From: Subtercola boreus
Lineage (GTDB): Bacteria; Actinomycetota; Actinomycetes; Actinomycetales; Microbacteriaceae
Assembly: GCF_003399645.1 (NCBI RefSeq)
Contig: NZ_NBXD01000030.1
Coordinates: 124,001 to 188,000, forward strand
Direction: 5' to 3'
Length of the DNA stretch: 64,000 bases
The notes beneath the pieces are model-generated. The model saw only the letters and a program-made list of their open reading frames with translations, did not search any database and was not told the origin of the DNA. This document shows positions 16,105 to 24,574 of the stretch, piece by piece. Numbering within the stretch: position 1 is the first letter of the stretch; every line of letters begins with the position of its first letter. The position numbers were made by a program, and so were the translations under genes.

Positions 16105-16647
16105 TCAGTGGGTGAAGACCACCTTGAGGGTGACGATCACGATACTGACCGCCGCGAGAGCGAACCCCGCCCAGAGCACTCCGGCCGGTGAGCGGTTGTC
16201 GGAGAGGCGCTCGACCTCGATGCCCGTCAGGGCGATCCGCACGACGAGTATTCCGCCCGCCACGAGCTGGGCGAGGAATGGCGGCAACACTCCGAGAGCG
16301 CCGAGCACCAGCACGATCACCGGCAGCACACCCGAGCTGAGGATCGGCAGGGCATCCCGCAGCTCTGTGCTGAGATGCAGTTTCACCTCGGCGTCTGAGC
16401 GACCGATCTGCTGGCCGATGCCGTGCGAGACGACGTGCGCGAGGAAGGTCGTGACGGTCGTCGCTGCCACGACGACCACGGCTTCGCCGTGCAGGATTGC
16501 GTCGTCTGAGACGGCGACGACCGCCGCAAGCACCAGAATGTTGCCGTAAAGATAGGCCGCGACGCGGCTCCGGATGCTCGGCAGCGACAACTCGCCGGAG
16601 CTCCGCAGCCAGCGGGGCAGGCGAGGACTGTGCGGGGTATCGGTCAC
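16105..16647 (-). CDS. integral membrane protein of unknown function
   Basis: This 180-residue protein has about four membrane helices: LYGNILVLAAVVAV, VVVVAATTVTTFLAHVV, LPVIVLVLGALGV and VLWAGFALAAVSIVIV. A cytoplasmic, charged loop (GRSDAEVKLHLSTELRDA) separates the pairs. I do not recognise a family. The GTG start follows TACATT by six bases, so it is probably leaderless. It lies 37 bp from the end of the AEC transporter gene on the same strand. Confidence 0.7.
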   Translation of the reverse strand: MTDTPHSPRLPRWLRSSGELSLPSIRSRVAAYLYGNILVLAAVVAVSDDAILHGEAVVVVAATTVTTFLAHVVSHGIGQQIGRSDAEVKLHLSTELRDALPILSSGVLPVIVLVLGALGVLPPFLAQLVAGGILVVRIALTGIEVERLSDNRSPAGVLWAGFALAAVSIVIVTLKVVFTH

Positions 16648-16653
16648 CCGCCC

Positions 16654-16659
16654 AATGTA
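16654..16659 (-). promoter_or_regulatory. -10 box of a leaderless promoter (180-aa membrane protein)
   Basis: TACATT on the minus strand ends six bases before the GTG at 16647. Confidence 0.4.
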
Positions 16660-16684
16660 ACGCGCTGCGGGGTGTGTCTCGGGA

Positions 16685-17605
16685 TCAGGGCGCGAGGAGT
16701 GCGGCGATGACGAGCAGTACGGGGATGGAGCTGATCGTCGTGAGCAGCACGATGTCGCGAGCGAGCGCCACGCCGACCTCGTAGCGATGGGCGTAGTTGA
16801 AGATGTTCTGAGCTGTGGGCAGTGCCGCGAGCACGACGACGCCGAAGAGGTGGATGCCGTCGAGCTGGAATGCCCGCCCGAGAATGTATGCCACCAGCGG
16901 CATCACGACGCTCTTCAGCACTGTCGCGACCACGATCTCGCGGCGGTCGGATCCGGCGGCGAGCGGGCGCTGGCCCGACAGCGACATTCCGAAGGTGATG
17001 AGCACGACCGGTACCGCCGCGCCCCCGATCAGAACGAACGGCTCGAGCAGGGCATCCGGTAGGTGCCACCCGCTCAGCGCGATGAAAAAACCGGCGAGCG
17101 ACCCCAGGATGATCGGGTTGCGCACCGGCTGCATGAGGATGGTCTTCATCGAGACACTGCCCCGCGTCGAGACGTCGAGCAGCGTGAGGGTGATCGGGGC
17201 CAGGATGATCAACTGGAACATGAGCAGCGGAGCGACGAACTGCGCGCTACCCAGAACGTAGACCGCCACGGGCAGGCCGATGTTGTTCGCGTTGACGTAG
17301 GAGGCGCCGGCGGCACCGATCACGGTCTCGGCGAGGGGGCGGCGAAAGAAGACCTTCGAGACGATCAGGTAGAGCCCGGCGGAGACGGCGACGCAGATGA
17401 TCGTGACCACGAGGAACGACGAGAAGATCACGCTGAGGTCGGCCCGGGCGATGACCGTGAACAGCAGGGCGGGGCTCGCGACGAAGAACACGAACCGGTT
17501 CAGCGAGGTCGGGGCATCGGCGGGCAGGATCTTCGCCCGCTGCACCACATAGCCGACGAGGATGATGAACCCGATGATCGCGAAGCCGACCAGCACGCCA
17601 CTCAT
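16685..17605 (-). CDS. AEC-family (auxin efflux carrier) transporter
   Basis: This 306-residue protein has about 10 membrane helices in two inverted halves, the usual AEC layout. Family segments are NRFVFFVASPALLF in the first half, SYVNANNIGLPVAVYVLG with the conserved Asn-Asn-Gly-Pro pattern at the crossing helix, and TAQNIFNYAHRYEVGV near the end. Bacterial AEC proteins move organic acids such as malate or malonate. The substrate here cannot be told. It follows the acyltransferase gene on the same strand with a 73-bp gap. Confidence 0.9.
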   Translation of the reverse strand: MSGVLVGFAIIGFIILVGYVVQRAKILPADAPTSLNRFVFFVASPALLFTVIARADLSVIFSSFLVVTIICVAVSAGLYLIVSKVFFRRPLAETVIGAAGASYVNANNIGLPVAVYVLGSAQFVAPLLMFQLIILAPITLTLLDVSTRGSVSMKTILMQPVRNPIILGSLAGFFIALSGWHLPDALLEPFVLIGGAAVPVVLITFGMSLSGQRPLAAGSDRREIVVATVLKSVVMPLVAYILGRAFQLDGIHLFGVVVLAALPTAQNIFNYAHRYEVGVALARDIVLLTTISSIPVLLVIAALLAP

Positions 17606-17678
17606 GCGCGGCCGCCGGCGAGAGCTGCGCGGTTCGCGGGGGCGCCTGCGCCCCGGCAGGCGCGCCGGCGGAGCGCGT

Positions 17679-19949
17679 TCAGCGGTTCAGGGCCGCGTCG
17701 AGCGCGGTCTTGAAGTACGGCGCCAGCGTCATCGCGAATGTGTTGGTCAGGTGGTCCTGGTCGCGGTAGACGTTCGCCCCACCGATCACGGCCAGGCAGT
17801 CGTCGGCCGTGCAGAACGTGTCGGTGAAGTCGAGCAGCGTCACGTTCTGGCCGTCGGCGGCGGAAGCGGCCGCAGCGAGGGCGACCGGCTCGTCGGCGAC
17901 GAGGCCGTCGGCGCGGGGTTTCGTGCAGTCCGCCGGGTCGGAGGTGCGCAGGCATTTGTTCGGGTCGTCGGACCACGACGGGTTGTCGACCATCGTGATG
18001 ACGGGAGTGCCGGTCGCGGTGACCTGCTTCCACGCTGCGGCGAACCCGGTGGCGAGCGCCCGGCCCTCGACCGAGGTGCCCGGCGCGGTCTCGTCGGCGA
18101 GCGACGCAGTGAAGACGGCGTCGTAGGGCCGGGCATCCTGCAGCTCGGCCGTGAGATTCGAGCGCCAAGTGTTGCAGGAGATCGAGAAGGCGTCGGCGCC
18201 GGTCATGGCCTCGGTGTTCCAGGCGCAGCCGCCCTTGATGTAGGTCGTGAGCGCCCAGCCGTTCTCGTCGGCGAGCTTCATGAACGGGCCGAGCAGCGCG
18301 TAGGCGTGGCTGTCGCCGACCAGGGCGATGCGCTTCGCGGCCGGGTCGGTCGAGCCGAAGTGGCACGCGAAGAGGTTGGAATCGTTGAGCGTGACCAGGC
18401 ACTCGGGGTGCGTCGGCCGGTCGGCGTTGCCGAAGCCGGGCGACGGGATGATCGTGTCGGCCAGTGCCGGGTTGGTGCACCCGGGCGTGGTGACCGCGGC
18501 CTGACCGGATTGCACGCCGAAGATGACCTGCTGCAGGGCGCCGGTGATGACGGGAGACGGCCCGGCGGCGGCACCGAAGCACTCCGGCGGATTCGCCACC
18601 GTACTCACGAGCTCGCTGGCGGCCGCCTCGTACTTCGGCTGCTGCACGGCCGAGACGCCACCGATGACAAGGCTCGCCACGGCCATCGCCGCGATCATGA
18701 AGCCGAAGGTGAAGCGGGGCTTACGCAGGGTCCAGAAGCTCCAGCGACGGGTGGGGTCTTCGACGAACCTCTTCGTCAGCCAGGCGAGGACGAAGCAGAT
18801 CGCCAGCAGGGCGATGCGGTTGTAGATCGACAGGCCCCAGCCCGGAACGTAGGGTGCGATGACGATCAGCGGCCAGTGCCAGAGGTAGAGCGAGTAGGAG
18901 ATGTCTCCGATGAAACGCGGCACCCGACTGCCGAGCACGCTCGCGGCATCGAGCCGGCGCTCCGCCCGGTGGGAGGCGATGATGGCGGCGGTGCCGAGCA
19001 CGGGGAGCAGGGCGGCCCAGCCCGGGAAGGGCGTGTTGCGGTCGTAGACGAAGGCCGCACCGATGACGGCGATAACGCCTGCGTAGCCGAGCAGGTTGCT
19101 CTGCCAGACGCGGGCCGGCCGGAGGCGCGGCAGCAGCGCCAGCAGGGCCCCGATGCCGAACTCCCAGACGCGGGTGAAGGTGACGAAGTAGGCAGAGGCG
19201 GGGTCGTTCTGGGTGAACACCACCGAGAGCACGAACGAGGCGACGGTGGCGAGCGCCACGAGGGTGATCATCGCGTTCCACCGATCGCGCCCGACGGCGT
19301 GGCCGCCCGCGGCGATGCCCGCTGCCAGCCCCTGCGACGTGCCCGCGCCCGCCGCCCCAGCCGCACCGACCGAACCCCGAGAACGGCGCCGCGCGAACCG
19401 CCGGACGCCGAACGCCGACGCCCCCAGCAGAAGGATGGGCCAGACGAGGTAGAACTGCTCCTCGAGCGACAGCGACCAGTAGTGCTGCACCAGCGACGCA
19501 TCGTTCGACGCCGCGAGGTAGTCGACCGAGTTCGCTGCGAGCGCCCAGTTCTCGACGTAGAACGTGCTCGCCAGGATCTCCCTGACGTTCTCGGCAAGCG
19601 CGCTCAGCGGCATCACCGCGAGGGTCGCCACCGCACTGAAGAGCAGCACCAGAAGCGCCGCCGGCAGCAGGCGCCGCACCCGTTTCGCCCAGAACGTGGG
19701 CAGCCTGATGCGGTCGGTTCGCTCGAGCTCCCGCGACAGCTGCTGGGTAATGAGGAACCCGGAGATGACGAAGAACACGTCGACGCCGATGTACCCGCCC
19801 GTGAGCCGGCCGGGCCAGAAGTGATAGATGACGACGAGCAGCACGGCGATGGCCCGAAGACCCTGGATGTGCGGCAGGAAGTGCGCCGAGACACCGGTCG
19901 CTCGGGCAGCGCTCGCGGGGATGGTGCTGCTGGTGCTCGTCGATTTCAT
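17679..19949 (-). CDS. OafA/YrhL-type acyltransferase with C-terminal SGNH domain
   Basis: This 756-residue membrane enzyme probably O-acylates a cell-surface glycan. The N-terminal acyltransferase-3 domain (about 25-420) has the starting motif PHIQGLRAIAVLLVVIYHF with the catalytic His, then the VFFVISGFLI helix, YWSLSLEEQFYLVWP and SYSLYLWHWPLIV. The C-terminal SGNH part has IALVGDSHAYALLGP (nucleophile Ser) and a late RDQDHLTN with the catalytic Asp/His. The ATG at 19949 is chosen because the domain starts soon after. The longer reading frame overlaps the divergent gene. TAGCAT lies eight bases upstream. Confidence 0.9.
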   Translation of the reverse strand: MKSTSTSSTIPASAARATGVSAHFLPHIQGLRAIAVLLVVIYHFWPGRLTGGYIGVDVFFVISGFLITQQLSRELERTDRIRLPTFWAKRVRRLLPAALLVLLFSAVATLAVMPLSALAENVREILASTFYVENWALAANSVDYLAASNDASLVQHYWSLSLEEQFYLVWPILLLGASAFGVRRFARRRSRGSVGAAGAAGAGTSQGLAAGIAAGGHAVGRDRWNAMITLVALATVASFVLSVVFTQNDPASAYFVTFTRVWEFGIGALLALLPRLRPARVWQSNLLGYAGVIAVIGAAFVYDRNTPFPGWAALLPVLGTAAIIASHRAERRLDAASVLGSRVPRFIGDISYSLYLWHWPLIVIAPYVPGWGLSIYNRIALLAICFVLAWLTKRFVEDPTRRWSFWTLRKPRFTFGFMIAAMAVASLVIGGVSAVQQPKYEAAASELVSTVANPPECFGAAAGPSPVITGALQQVIFGVQSGQAAVTTPGCTNPALADTIIPSPGFGNADRPTHPECLVTLNDSNLFACHFGSTDPAAKRIALVGDSHAYALLGPFMKLADENGWALTTYIKGGCAWNTEAMTGADAFSISCNTWRSNLTAELQDARPYDAVFTASLADETAPGTSVEGRALATGFAAAWKQVTATGTPVITMVDNPSWSDDPNKCLRTSDPADCTKPRADGLVADEPVALAAAASAADGQNVTLLDFTDTFCTADDCLAVIGGANVYRDQDHLTNTFAMTLAPYFKTALDAALNR

Positions 19950-20060
19950 ATGGCCCCATGCTACTTTGCGCGTTCTGCACGGAACCTCCGGCGCCACGAC
20001 CGGTGCAGAACTTTGCAGCGCATCGTGGCTGTGGAGGAGCGGAGGTTGCATACTCCTCTT

Positions 20061-20507
20061 ATGGCATTCCGTACGACGCTCCTTCTGAGCGGCAAGACCG
20101 CAACCGGCATCGTCGTCCCCACCGAGGTGTACAACGCTCTCGGGCCGGCCAAGCGCCACGCCGTCGCCGTGACCATCAACGGCTACACCTACCGCAGCAC
20201 CATCACGCCCTACCGCGGCCAGATCATGCTTCCGGTCAGCGCTGAGGTCAGGAAGGGCGCCGGAATTGCTCCCGGCGAAGAGTTTGACGTCGACATCGTG
20301 CTCGACGACCAGCCGCGCGAGGTCACCGTTCCCGACGACTTCGGCGCCGCCCTCGACTCCGCACCCGCCGCCCGAACCTTCTTCGAGTCGCTCTCCTACT
20401 CCAACAAGCGCGGCTTCACCCTGCCGCTCGACGAGGCCAAGACCCCCGAGACCAGGCAGCGACGCCTCGACAAAGCCATCGAGACCCTTTCGTCTGGAAA
20501 GCTGTAG
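20061..20507 (+). CDS. DUF1905 / YdeI (OmpD-associated)-like protein
   Basis: This 148-residue protein combines an N-terminal DUF1905 barrel (GIVVPTEVYNALGPAKRHAV, then YRGQIMLPVSAEVRKGAGI, ending FDVDIVLDD) with a C-terminal YdeI/OmdA helical segment (FFESLSYSNKRGF, then KTPETRQRRLDKAIETL). The family is annotated as bacteriocin-protection or OmpD-associated, but its molecular role is not established. The ATG at 20061 is divergent from the acyltransferase, with 111 bp between starts. The next gene follows after 5 bp and is likely in the same transcript. Confidence 0.85.
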   Translation: MAFRTTLLLSGKTATGIVVPTEVYNALGPAKRHAVAVTINGYTYRSTITPYRGQIMLPVSAEVRKGAGIAPGEEFDVDIVLDDQPREVTVPDDFGAALDSAPAARTFFESLSYSNKRGFTLPLDEAKTPETRQRRLDKAIETLSSGKL

Positions 20508-20512
20508 GCCCG

Positions 20513-20914
20513 GTGTCTGACACAACCGAACCCCGGGCATCCGGAATCACCGGCTGGCTCGCCCGCTACCGCACCGCCTGGGAGTCGAACGAGCCTGCCG
20601 ACATCCGCGCCCTCTTCACCCCCGACGCCGATTACCGCACCGAGCCCTACTCGACCCCCTGGCACGGCCACGACGAGATCGTCGCGGGCTGGCTCGGCGC
20701 CGAGGATGCCGCCGGCTCGACCTCCTTCACCTGGAACGTCCTGCGGGCCCCCGACTCGTACGTGCCCGACGATCTCGCCCTCGTGCAGGCGACGACCGTC
20801 TACGCCGGCGGACCCACCTACAGCAACCTGTGGCTGATCAGGCTGGCTCCGGATGATCGGGCCACCGACTTCACCGAATGGTGGATGGAACACCCGAACG
20901 AGGCACCGAAATGA
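20513..20914 (+). CDS. SnoaL-like / NTF2-fold protein
   Basis: This 133-residue protein has the NTF2-like pattern: WLARYRTAWESNEPADIRALFTPDADYRTEPY at the start is a helix followed by the edge strand, and WHGHDEIVAGWL follows. Such proteins are often hydrolases or isomerases of small molecules or serve as binding modules. No catalytic set can be assigned with confidence. The GTG start lies 5 bp after the DUF1905 gene. The stop overlaps the next ATG (ATGA), so three genes probably form one operon. Confidence 0.8.
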   Translation: MSDTTEPRASGITGWLARYRTAWESNEPADIRALFTPDADYRTEPYSTPWHGHDEIVAGWLGAEDAAGSTSFTWNVLRAPDSYVPDDLALVQATTVYAGGPTYSNLWLIRLAPDDRATDFTEWWMEHPNEAPK

Positions 20915-21336
20915 CCGGGGTCGACGCGACCGGCGTGCCGGTCTTCGCGAAGAAAGACAGCGGATCGGGCAAACTCAACGACTTCAGCTACGACATGCGG
21001 CCCAAGAACGGGCGGGTGACCGTTCAGCTGGCAGGGAGCGATCCGCACCAGGAGGCCATCGGCGACGTTCTGGCGAAAGGCCCGGGCGAACTGGTGGTGT
21101 TCATCGGCCGGCGAACCGCCGAAGAAGAGCGAACGGATGCGCCTGTCGCCGTGCGCTTCTTCGTCGACTCGCGCATGACGCCGATCGTGGGGTACATGCC
21201 GCGTGGGCTCGAGGCCGTGGCGCTCGACACGCTCTCGCGGCTGGAGGAGCTGGGGCGGTCGACGCGCATCCCGGCCGAGATCGTGAAGACGCGGAGCGGC
21301 CTGCGCGTGAACCTGCTGTTCGGCCTGACCCGCTGA
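20911..21336 (+). CDS. hypothetical protein, 141 aa
   Basis: I do not recognise a family. The ATG at 20911 is chosen for its 4-base overlap with the preceding stop. An in-frame start at 20878 would lie well inside the upstream gene. The protein is soluble with strand-rich segments (RVTVQLAGSDPHQEAIGDVL, LVVFIGRRTA, VAVRFFVDSRMTPIVGYMPR) and a C-terminal helix-strand pair ending SGLRVNLLFGLTR. It is the last gene of the DUF1905 operon. Confidence 0.7.
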   Translation: MTGVDATGVPVFAKKDSGSGKLNDFSYDMRPKNGRVTVQLAGSDPHQEAIGDVLAKGPGELVVFIGRRTAEEERTDAPVAVRFFVDSRMTPIVGYMPRGLEAVALDTLSRLEELGRSTRIPAEIVKTRSGLRVNLLFGLTR

Positions 21337-21373
21337 GCTCACAGCAGGCAGCACGCAGCACGCAGCACGCAGA

Positions 21374-21434
21374 AATTCAGGCGATACGCTGCGCCGAGCA
21401 CCCTGCAGACCCGCCCGCGTGACTGACCTGAATT
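21374..21434. repeat. inverted repeat AATTCAGG...CCTGAATT, copy A
   Basis: Perfect 8-bp arms (21374-21381 and 21427-21434) flank a 45-bp GC-rich spacer in the gap between the 141-aa gene and the DUF6421 gene. Just upstream the heptamer GCAGCAC is repeated in tandem (about 21351-21370). A second pair with the same core arms and similar spacing lies inside crtYf. Confidence 0.4.
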
Positions 21435-21620
21435 GCGGCCACCCGCGGCGCCGGGCGGGCGTCGCTGACGCAACGAACCGCCGCGCGGGGCCCGAAAGGC
21501 GCTCGATAGTCGCCCGGGCCTGCGGAAAGCACGGCGTGAATCCTCTTATGCTCGTCGGCAAGCGGGGGCGAGCCACGCCCCAGCCCCACCCCAGCAGGTC
21601 CCACGCGAACGGAGGTTCTC

Positions 21621-23066
21621 CTGTCCAAGCCCGCGCTCGAAAGCGTCTCGGCCCGTGACGCCATCATCGGCGAGCCGGAGGTCGTCGAAGACTCCCGCAC
21701 CGCCGCCGAGACCCCCGCAGCGGGCCTTCCCGCCGCCGCCCAGCCGCACTGGCTCACCCTGAAGAACGCGATCGTCTGCCTGCAGGGCCACCAGCTGAAG
21801 GACGGATCGGCCGATCCGCTCGCCAGCCGCGACGACCTGGCCGCTCTCGTCTCGCAGGTGACGACCGAACTGCGCATGCTCGCCACGTTCTTCGAGCACG
21901 ACGCCGGCTACCTCCACGCGAGCGCCGCCGACTTCGAGCGCTGGGCCGCCGGTGACTTCGCCGTGCCCGACTTTCTCGACTCGCTGACGGCCTTCCAGCC
22001 CCAGCAGCACCGGGTCGACGGCCTGCAGCACGTCGTCGTGTTTCCGATGTACACCCAGAACGGCAGCGCCGACCGGCTGTTCGAGGCCGTCGCCGTCGAG
22101 GTGATCTGGCCCGAGTTCGTGGCCCGGCTCGAGGAGACCGACTACTCGAACGCGCTGTTCGTGCCGATTCGCTTTCTCGACTTCACGCCCGGGTACGACA
22201 CGAACTCGGCGGTGCTCTTTCCCGAGACCATCGCGATGCGAACGGTACCGAGCTTCACCTGGGGCGCGATCTTCGCCGACCGCGAGGCCGCCCGCTTCCG
22301 GCTCGTCGTCACCGCAGCGGCCGAGACGACCCGGCTCGAGCTCCCCGCTGACGCACGGGTTCTGCTGGCCGACCAGCACCTCGCCGAAGAGACCTTCGTG
22401 ATGTGGGACCTGATTCACGACCGCACCCACATGCGCGGCGATCTGCCGTTCGATCCGTTCATGATCAAACAGCGCATGCCGTTCTTTCTCTATTCGCTCG
22501 AAGAACTGCGGTGCGACCTGACAGCATTCCGCGAGGCCGTGCGCATCGAGCGCGAGGCGCTGTACTCCCCGCACACGGTCGAGACGGCGAAACGCGTGCA
22601 GTACGCGATCCTCTTCGACCGCATCTTCCGTTTCGCCATCACCGGAACCCGCGTGCGCAACTACGACGGGCTCGGCGGCCAGCTGCTGTTCGCATGGCTG
22701 CACCAGCAGCGCGTGCTGCACTGGACCGACACGCGCCTCAGCATCGACTGGGAGCACGTCGCCGGCGCTGTCATCGCCCTCGGCGAGTCGATCGACGACC
22801 TCTACTGGCGCTCGATCGACCGGCCCAAGACGGCGCACTGGCTCGCTGCCTACGCGCTGGTCTCGTCGACGCTCACCCCGAACCCCGCGTCGGTGTGGGC
22901 GAAGGGTCCGGATGCTCTGCCGCTCGATGGGCCGCCGAGAGGCCTCACCGACCAGGTGCTCCCCGACGAGTTCCCGCTGTCGATGTTCTACGAGGCCCTG
23001 GAGAAGAAGATGAACGGCGTGATCGAGTCGACGAAGGGCATCACCGGCCAGACCGTGCTCGGCTGA
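21621..23066 (+). CDS. DUF6421-family protein, probably with a CTG start
   Basis: This protein of about 481 residues belongs, by its overall sequence, to the uncharacterised DUF6421 group. The frame after an in-frame stop at 21537 has no ATG, GTG or TTG before GTG 21858. Yet protein-like sequence (HWLTLKNAIVCLQGHQLKD) precedes 21858. The CTG at 21621 is five bases after a perfect GGAGG and is the best start. Segments such as DHxHMRGDLPFDPFMIKQRM-like RTHMRGDLPFDPFMIKQRMP and LSMFYEALEKKMNG are soluble. The function is unknown. TATGCT at 21547-21552 may be its -10 box. Confidence 0.75.
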   Translation: MSKPALESVSARDAIIGEPEVVEDSRTAAETPAAGLPAAAQPHWLTLKNAIVCLQGHQLKDGSADPLASRDDLAALVSQVTTELRMLATFFEHDAGYLHASAADFERWAAGDFAVPDFLDSLTAFQPQQHRVDGLQHVVVFPMYTQNGSADRLFEAVAVEVIWPEFVARLEETDYSNALFVPIRFLDFTPGYDTNSAVLFPETIAMRTVPSFTWGAIFADREAARFRLVVTAAAETTRLELPADARVLLADQHLAEETFVMWDLIHDRTHMRGDLPFDPFMIKQRMPFFLYSLEELRCDLTAFREAVRIEREALYSPHTVETAKRVQYAILFDRIFRFAITGTRVRNYDGLGGQLLFAWLHQQRVLHWTDTRLSIDWEHVAGAVIALGESIDDLYWRSIDRPKTAHWLAAYALVSSTLTPNPASVWAKGPDALPLDGPPRGLTDQVLPDEFPLSMFYEALEKKMNGVIESTKGITGQTVLG

Positions 23067-23087
23067 CGAACCGGTGGGGGTGTGGGT

Positions 23088-23132
23088 GGCCGCATCCCCG
23101 CCGGCCGCATCCCCGCCGGCCGCATCCCCGCC
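23088..23132. repeat. 15-bp tandem repeat, three perfect copies
   Basis: GGCCGCATCCCCGCC occurs three times head to tail just after the DUF6421 gene and just past the stop of the small membrane-protein gene on the other strand. It is non-coding in my reading. Confidence 0.9.
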
Positions 23133-23138
23133 GGGCGC

Positions 23139-23300
23139 CTAGGGCGAGAGCGGCTGCGCAGGGATGTCGCGGGGCGGGCTCTCAGGGCCGGCCGGCGCCC
23201 CCGGGATGACCTGCGACACGGCCAGGTAGATGACCAGGGCGATCGCGGCGAGCACCACCAGCGAGCCGATGAAGAACACGCCCGACTTCAGATTGCGCAC
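23139..23300 (-). CDS. 53-aa single-helix membrane protein
   Basis: This short minus-strand gene has a GTG start at 23300, four bases after GGGAGG. The product starts MRNLKSGVFF, has one membrane helix (about residues 8-31, GSLVVLAAIALVIYLAVS), and ends in a Pro-rich tail (about 32-53). The positive-inside rule puts the N-terminus in the cytoplasm. The 339-bp gap between the DUF6421 and threonine-aldolase-like genes otherwise holds only the tandem repeat. No family can be named, and the call rests on frame quality, ribosome site and a clean helix. Confidence 0.6.
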   Translation of the reverse strand: MRNLKSGVFFIGSLVVLAAIALVIYLAVSQVIPGAPAGPESPPRDIPAQPLSP

Positions 23301-23405
23301 ACTGCCTCCCGCATTGACGAAAAGGCGCCCGGCACCCCCACACCTACGAACTATGCCCTACCCGTGAACCCCCGCGCACCCGCCGTGCGCGAAACTGGAG
23401 ACGTG

Positions 23406-24476
23406 ATGAACTTCGACCCCGCCCTGCGCCTGCACGATCCCGCCCTGCGCGGCTTCGCCTCCGACAACTATGCGGGCGTGCATCCGCTCATCGTCGAGGC
23501 GATCGCCGCGGCGAACGAGGGCCACCAGATCGCCTACGGCGAAGACGTCTACACCGCGCGCCTGCAGCAGGTGATGAAGCAGCACTTCGGTGAGGCAGCC
23601 GAGGCGTTCCCCGTCTTCAACGGCACCGGTGCGAACGTGCTCAGCCTGCAGTCGATGCTGCCGCGCTGGGGAGCCGTCGTGTGCGCCCAGACCGCGCACA
23701 TCAACACCGACGAGAACGCCGCCCCTGAACGCATCGCGGGGCTCAAGCTGCTCACCGTCGAGACGCCCGACGGCAAGCTCACGCCCGAGCTCATCGACCG
23801 CGAGGCCTGGGGCTGGGGTGACGAGCACCGCGCCCAGCCGCTCGCCGTCTCCATCACCCAGACCACCGAACTCGGCACGCTCTACACCGTCGACGACGTC
23901 AGGGCCATCGCCGAGCACGTGCACGCACGCGGTATGACGTTGCACATGGACGGTGCGCGCCTTTCGAACGCGGCGGCCGCCCTCGGGGTTCCGCTCCGCG
24001 ACTTCACGACCGACGCCGGTGTCGACATGCTCTCGTACGGTGGAACCAAGAACGGCCTGCTGTACGGCGAGTGCGTCGTCGTACTCAACCCCGCAGCATC
24101 CGTGGGCCTGACCTACCTCCGCAAGATGAACATGCAACTGGCGAGCAAGATGCGTTTCGTCAGCGCCCAGCTCGTCGCACTGCTCGACTCGGGGCTCTGG
24201 CTCGAATCGGCCACGCACGCGAATGCGATGGCCGCGCGGCTGCAGGCGGCGGTCGAACGGATGCCCGGGGTCACCCTCACGCGGCCCGCCCAGGCCAACG
24301 CGGTGTTCGCCATCCTCCCTCCCGGGGTTGCCGATCGCCTCCGCGAGGTGTTCCGCTTCTACGACTGGGACAACGCCACGGGCGAAGTGCGGTGGATGTG
24401 CGCGTTCGACACCACCGAGGCCGATGTCGACGCCTTCGTGGCCGCCCTCGCCACCCTCCTCGCCGACGCTGCGTGA
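23406..24476 (+). CDS. threonine-aldolase-like PLP enzyme (beta-eliminating lyase family)
   Basis: This 356-residue fold-type-I PLP enzyme resembles low-specificity L-threonine aldolases, which split threonine into glycine and acetaldehyde. Visible features are FASDNYAGVHP at the N-terminus, FPVFNGTGANVLSLQ at the cofactor phosphate site, MTLHMDGARLSNAA with the PLP Asp, and DMLSYGGTKNGLLYGE with the Schiff-base Lys. The ATG at 23406 follows GGAG by seven bases. A GTG sits directly before it. A related tryptophanase- or tyrosine-lyase-like activity cannot be excluded. Confidence 0.85.
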   Translation: MNFDPALRLHDPALRGFASDNYAGVHPLIVEAIAAANEGHQIAYGEDVYTARLQQVMKQHFGEAAEAFPVFNGTGANVLSLQSMLPRWGAVVCAQTAHINTDENAAPERIAGLKLLTVETPDGKLTPELIDREAWGWGDEHRAQPLAVSITQTTELGTLYTVDDVRAIAEHVHARGMTLHMDGARLSNAAAALGVPLRDFTTDAGVDMLSYGGTKNGLLYGECVVVLNPAASVGLTYLRKMNMQLASKMRFVSAQLVALLDSGLWLESATHANAMAARLQAAVERMPGVTLTRPAQANAVFAILPPGVADRLREVFRFYDWDNATGEVRWMCAFDTTEADVDAFVAALATLLADAA

Positions 24477-24574
24477 ACCATACGTTCGCATGGAATACCG
24501 GGGCGCCTAGGATGGTTGAGTACCGCGAAGGACAATGGCGCCCTAATGACACCCCCACTGACAGGAGCAACGCC

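Noticed and set aside
17562-20507. A 981-codon open frame on the plus strand opposite the acyltransferase gene
   Set aside because: Its sequence is Arg/Gly/Asp-rich antisense shadow of the acyltransferase. Only its last 148 codons (from ATG 20061) form a real gene.
19950-20540. N-terminal extension of the acyltransferase to 953 residues
   Set aside because: The extra part is antisense to the DUF1905 gene and lacks membrane helices or family motifs.
21337-21620. Possible small RNA or CRISPR-like array from the GCAGCAC repeats
   Set aside because: The units are 7 bp and directly joined with no spacers. Nothing resembles a CRISPR repeat or a known RNA family.
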